The notes under the pieces are model-generated. The model was not told the origin of the DNA and did no database searches. It worked only from the letters and a program-made list of their open reading frames with translations. From a virus: a DNA stretch of 33,696 bases. Positions 31,751-33,696 of the stretch are shown here, piece after piece. Made by a program: the position numbers and the translations under genes. Location: the IMG/VR virus record IMGVR_UViG_3300030107_004267, positions 1 through 33,696 of that record; one strand, 5' to 3'. The stretch's first letter is position 1. Each line of letters opens with the position of its first letter.

Positions 31751-32056
31751 AGTAGCACCCCCAACACATCAAACAAAGCAAAGCTAACCAGCAAAGTCGT
31801 CGCTCTCTTAGGATACTTTGTGACTTGGTTCGTTATGTTTCCAATATTTGTAGTAGGTGGTATATTGACTATCTTAGTGGATAGAGTTTTCCCAAGTAAA
31901 GACGACGCAAATACGCGGCTCACTATTTCGGATGAATCAAAGATTCCCCCGAAAAAGACGAGCAAAGAAAGCGTTCCGGTCTTTAAATCGGAATCAAGAA
32001 ATGAGTATGGAGTGCCGATTGAATTAGTTGAACAAAATAGGAAAGCAAAGGTATGA
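31748..32056 (+). CDS. Membrane protein with long soluble tail
   Basis: A 102-residue protein: a short Ser/Thr-rich N terminus, a strong membrane segment at about 17-45 (VALLGYFVTWFVMFPIFVVG), then a hydrophilic Lys/Ser-rich tail. No Shine-Dalgarno is visible because the tandem repeat occupies the upstream bases. Codon use is a little richer in G+C near 31890-31990 than around it. Ends in an ATGA overlap. Confidence 0.6.
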   Translation: MSSTPNTSNKAKLTSKVVALLGYFVTWFVMFPIFVVGGILTILVDRVFPSKDDANTRLTISDESKIPPKKTSKESVPVFKSESRNEYGVPIELVEQNRKAKV

Positions 32057-32133
32057 ATACAATATTATTGATAGTTGTTTTTGGTATTACGGGTTGGGTT
32101 GTGTGGAAAAATATACATAATCCAAATTTATAA
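32053..32133 (+). CDS. Micro membrane protein (26 residues)
   Basis: MNTILLIVVFGITGWVVW then KNIHNPNL: one membrane segment with a short polar end. Starts in the previous stop (ATGA). Confidence 0.47.
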   Translation: MNTILLIVVFGITGWVVWKNIHNPNL

Positions 32134-32134
32134 T

Positions 32135-32428
32135 ATGGAGAAAGCGGTGAAAGATAAAATGTCAAAGAGTTGGAATGGCGGGAAAACAAATCAATATAAT
32201 GAGATGTTGAGAGATAGTGAGGATTATTACGATACAATAGATAGTGAAAAAGAAACAAGAGAAGATTTAGTCAAAAGAGAACGATTAATGAGAGAAGAAG
32301 CGAAAAACCAAAAAATACAATCCAAGTATTCATTGAGTAAAAAACCAATGCACGAACTTTACAACGATATAGATTACGAGAAAAAAACACCAATTAGCGG
32401 TATGGGTGGAGTCAAGAGAACGAAATGA
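32135..32428 (+). CDS. Hydrophilic charged hypothetical protein
   Basis: A 97-residue highly charged protein (starts MEKAVKDKMSKSWNGG) with a likely coiled coil in the middle (SEKETREDLVKRERLMREEA) and a basic end (GMGGVKRTK). I start it at ATG 32135, one base after the previous stop, rather than at the upstream in-frame TTG at 32075, which would lie inside the 26-residue gene. Unknown function. Confidence 0.65.
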   Translation: MEKAVKDKMSKSWNGGKTNQYNEMLRDSEDYYDTIDSEKETREDLVKRERLMREEAKNQKIQSKYSLSKKPMHELYNDIDYEKKTPISGMGGVKRTK

Positions 32429-32595
32429 TGTGTAATTTAGCGGTATTTTTGATAATCATAATGTATATAGGAATATGTGCGATGGTGGTGAGTATGTGGT
32501 TATTACGCACCATAGATGACCAACAATCCGAAGTTGAAAACTCAATAGATGAAATGAGTGATGATGATTATTTTGAATCCGGAGACTTATTGTAA
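32425..32595 (+). CDS. Small membrane protein with acidic tail (56 residues)
   Basis: A 56-residue protein: membrane segment at about 5-27 (LAVFLIIIMYIGICAMVVSM) and an acidic C-terminal tail (DEMSDDDYFESGDLL). ATGA overlap upstream and TAATG overlap downstream. Confidence 0.55.
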   Translation: MMCNLAVFLIIIMYIGICAMVVSMWLLRTIDDQQSEVENSIDEMSDDDYFESGDLL

Positions 32596-32678
32596 TGGAT
32601 GTTCAACACATTGTGATGTTCTTTGGTTCGGTATCGGTCGTAGTATGGGTATTGCACGATATGAATAAGTGGTCGTGA
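32595..32678 (+). CDS. Micro membrane protein (27 residues)
   Basis: One membrane segment (HIVMFFGSVSVVVWVL) in 27 residues. GGAG lies 12 bases upstream. It shares a base with both neighbouring genes (TAATG, TGATG). Confidence 0.48.
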   Translation: MDVQHIVMFFGSVSVVVWVLHDMNKWS

Positions 32679-32779
32679 TGAAGACGCTATTAGGATTAAT
32701 CATATTGATACCATTGACTATGGGAGCGGTGTTTTTATTAGGATTAGCAGTAGAAGATGAGGAGAATATAAAATGGTAA
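32678..32779 (+). CDS. Micro membrane protein (33 residues)
   Basis: A 33-residue protein, one membrane segment (LLGLIILIPLTMGAVFLLGL) and a short acidic end. One-base overlap with the previous gene and 7-base overlap with the next. Confidence 0.5.
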   Translation: MKTLLGLIILIPLTMGAVFLLGLAVEDEENIKW

Positions 32780-32904
32780 TACAAAAGTATTGTAGTAAAA
32801 GAATGACTGGTAATGTTATTAGTGCTAGGTCAGTCATTAGAGAGAAAAAACTTAAAAGGTTAGCTATTAAGTCTAAAAGCAATACTCTGAATAAATCAAA
32901 ATAA
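32773..32904 (+). CDS. Small basic protein (43 residues)
   Basis: A 43-residue very basic protein (MVIQKYCSKRMTGNVISARS then a Lys/Arg-rich end). GAGGAG stands before the ATG. The charge suggests nucleic-acid or acidic-surface binding. TAATG overlap with the next start. Confidence 0.5.
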   Translation: MVIQKYCSKRMTGNVISARSVIREKKLKRLAIKSKSNTLNKSK

Positions 32905-32966
32905 TGGACTTTCTGATATTATTGATATGGTGTATTGGAGTATGGATGATAGTGGATAAGTTGTGA
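32904..32966 (+). CDS. Micro membrane protein (20 residues)
   Basis: MDFLILLIWCIGVWMIVDKL, a single membrane helix, sharing one base with the previous stop. Last gene before the terminator. Confidence 0.42.
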   Translation: MDFLILLIWCIGVWMIVDKL

Positions 32967-33000
32967 TATTCGTCGTGGAGAGGCGCCGGATTGGCTTACG

Positions 33001-33022
33001 CCCACCTTTGGTGGGTTTTTTT
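33001..33022 (+). terminator. Intrinsic terminator closing the early array
   Basis: CCCACC-TTT-GGTGGG (33001-33015), a perfect six-pair G+C-rich stem with a three-base loop, followed by seven T. Upstream GGCG and CGCC in 32978-33001 could form a second small stem. Confidence 0.9.
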
Positions 33023-33033
33023 GTGCCCTTTTA

Positions 33034-33041
33034 TATTTATA
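33034..33041. promoter_or_regulatory. TATTTATA element after the terminator
   Basis: TATTTATA 8 bases before the GTG at 33049 and directly behind the terminator, where a new transcript would be expected to start. Confidence 0.35.
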
Positions 33042-33048
33042 TTACAAG

Positions 33049-33186
33049 GTGGAATATACAATCATAACATTAATACTAGTGGTTTTCATAGCGATTTACC
33101 GACTAATGAATCCTAAAAAAACTACTAAAATCAGACCAAAATCTAAAAAACCTACCATTTGGTTCAAAGATGGTAAGGAAATCTAA
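33049..33186 (+). CDS. Small membrane protein with basic tail (GTG start)
   Basis: A 45-residue protein with an N-terminal membrane segment (YTIITLILVVFIAIYRLM) and a Lys-rich tail (KKTTKIRPKSKKPTIW). The only early start codon is GTG at 33049. AAGG lies too close upstream to be a normal ribosome site, so the start is uncertain; an internal ATG at 33106 would remove the membrane part. Confidence 0.5.
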   Translation: MEYTIITLILVVFIAIYRLMNPKKTTKIRPKSKKPTIWFKDGKEI

Positions 33187-33247
33187 AATAGGGATATTAA
33201 GGGATATCAACCCACTTTATACCACTTTTTCTATTAATTGATAGTTA

Positions 33248-33276
33248 TTGATACAGATAGATATAGTATCTATATA
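33248..33276 (+). promoter_or_regulatory. Sigma70-like promoter with embedded palindrome
   Basis: TTGATA (33248-33253), 17-base spacer, TATATA (33271-33276). The palindrome ATAGATA-TAG-TATCTAT (33257-33273) fills the spacer and touches the -10, the position of a repressor site. It would drive the helix-turn-helix gene at 33350. It lacks the AAAAAGC prefix of P1-P3. Confidence 0.42.
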
Positions 33277-33311
33277 AATCAAAACAAGGAATATACTATA
33301 CATACATTCAT

Positions 33312-33330
33312 ATGCGAAGCGTTTTCGCAT
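33312..33330 (+). repeat. Hairpin in the leader of the helix-turn-helix gene
   Basis: ATGCGAA (33312-33318) and TTCGCAT (33324-33330) form a perfect seven-pair stem with a five-base loop, 20 bases before the ATG at 33350. It could be an RNA leader structure or a DNA operator. Confidence 0.5.
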
Positions 33331-33349
33331 TATGACATATTGACACACT

Positions 33350-33696
33350 ATGGGTATCAAAAACAAAGGCGGAAGACCAACGAAAGCTCGTCAATGCACT
33401 AAGCAAAACATTGAAATGGCTATTAAATCCACTCAATCTATGTCGCAAGCGGCGATATATATGGGCGTATCATTAAATACTTTTAAAAAATATGCCAAAC
33501 AATATGATTTATGGGCACCGCTCCCGAGTTCTAAAGGTGTGAGGCGTTCAGTTAATTCAACTTTCACGAGGGATATTGGACTGATATTACAGGGAAAATC
33601 GCCCAACCCATATCGTGAGGCCACTCTATTGTCAAAAGCTATCAGAGAAGGATATATGAAACCTTGTTGTAGTAATTGCGGTGCGGACTTCACAGA
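33350..33696 (+). CDS. Helix-turn-helix protein, possible HNH nuclease (3' end outside window)
   Basis: Open from ATG 33350 to the window edge (115 residues). The N terminus is basic (NKGGRPTKARQCTKQN), followed by a helix-turn-helix (SMSQAAIYMGVSLNTFKKYA), then REATLLSKAIREGYMKPCCSNCGADF. In many phage HNH endonucleases such a helix followed by a Cys pair (CxxC) leads into the HH...N...H active site, which would lie beyond the window. Codons here are richer in G+C (for example GCG GCG, CTC CCG) than in the glycan module. No close Shine-Dalgarno. It may be a mobile nuclease gene or a DNA-binding regulator. Confidence 0.62.
   Translation, partial: MGIKNKGGRPTKARQCTKQNIEMAIKSTQSMSQAAIYMGVSLNTFKKYAKQYDLWAPLPSSKGVRRSVNSTFTRDIGLILQGKSPNPYREATLLSKAIREGYMKPCCSNCGADFT

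Noticed and set aside
32075-32134. TTG start at 32075 for the 97-residue charged protein
   Set aside because: It would add a hydrophobic segment read out of frame from the 26-residue membrane gene; ATG 32135 directly follows that gene's stop.
1-33696. CRISPR array, tRNA genes, insertion sequences, integrase or attachment sites
   Set aside because: No regularly spaced repeats, no cloverleaf that I could find by eye, no transposase or integrase motifs and no flanking terminal repeats. The Cas4-like nuclease is not next to any cas gene.

Overview
The window reads as a piece of a T4-like marine bacteriophage genome (tailed phage with a myovirus-type replisome), by eye about one third G+C. Every gene I can support is on the + strand, and most neighbours overlap by 1-20 bases (TAATG or ATGA junctions). 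The lineage call rests on the T4-type replication genes: the C-terminal part of family B DNA polymerase (gp43), the sliding clamp (gp45), the clamp-loader ATPase (gp44) and, 6.6 kb further on, a gene I read as the small clamp-loader subunit (gp62). The style (2OG-Fe(II) oxygenases, asparagine synthase, many glycosyltransferases, no photosynthesis genes here) is that of marine T4-like phages. I cannot name the host.

Layout. (1) 1-2974: replisome genes 43, 45, 44 and a small zinc-ribbon protein. (2) 2949-9239: an accessory block inside the replisome region, with a nucleotidyltransferase-fold protein, two SGNH-hydrolase-like proteins, a GNAT acetyltransferase, a 750-residue protein ending in three tandem Hint (intein-like) modules, and three consecutive 2OG-Fe(II) oxygenases. 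(3) 9294-12021: gp62-like loader, a DUF1599-type protein, a PD-(D/E)XK nuclease with a likely Fe-S cluster, an unknown gene, a SLOG-fold protein and a small ribbon-helix-helix protein. (4) 12038-28528: a 16-kb glycan module with GT-A and GT-B glycosyltransferases, a sugar epimerase, a glutamine amidotransferase/asparagine synthase, NeuB-, HAD- and NeuA-like enzymes of nonulosonic acid synthesis, a DUF115-like possible transferase, a third SGNH protein and methyltransferase-like proteins. (5) 28518-29454: small proteins, including an Smr-like domain and two membrane/coiled-coil proteins.

(6) 29455-33048: an early-type region. It holds three near-identical sigma70-like promoters (TTGAC(A/T), 17-base spacer, TATATT or TAGATT). 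A strongly structured, apparently non-coding RNA of about 230-300 bases lies between the second and third. Behind the third comes a tightly coupled run of 19 small genes of 19-137 codons, about nine of them microproteins with one membrane segment. The run closes at a clean intrinsic terminator at 33001-33022. (7) 33049-33696: a small membrane protein, a gap with a promoter-like site and two palindromes, and the start of a helix-turn-helix protein, perhaps an HNH nuclease, that runs off the window.

Together the window joins a replication module, a large toolkit that could build or modify surface glycans (virion or host) and an early region for host takeover. The most promising undescribed elements are the structured RNA with its promoters, the coupled micro-membrane-protein array, and the triple Hint protein next to three hydroxylase-like genes.
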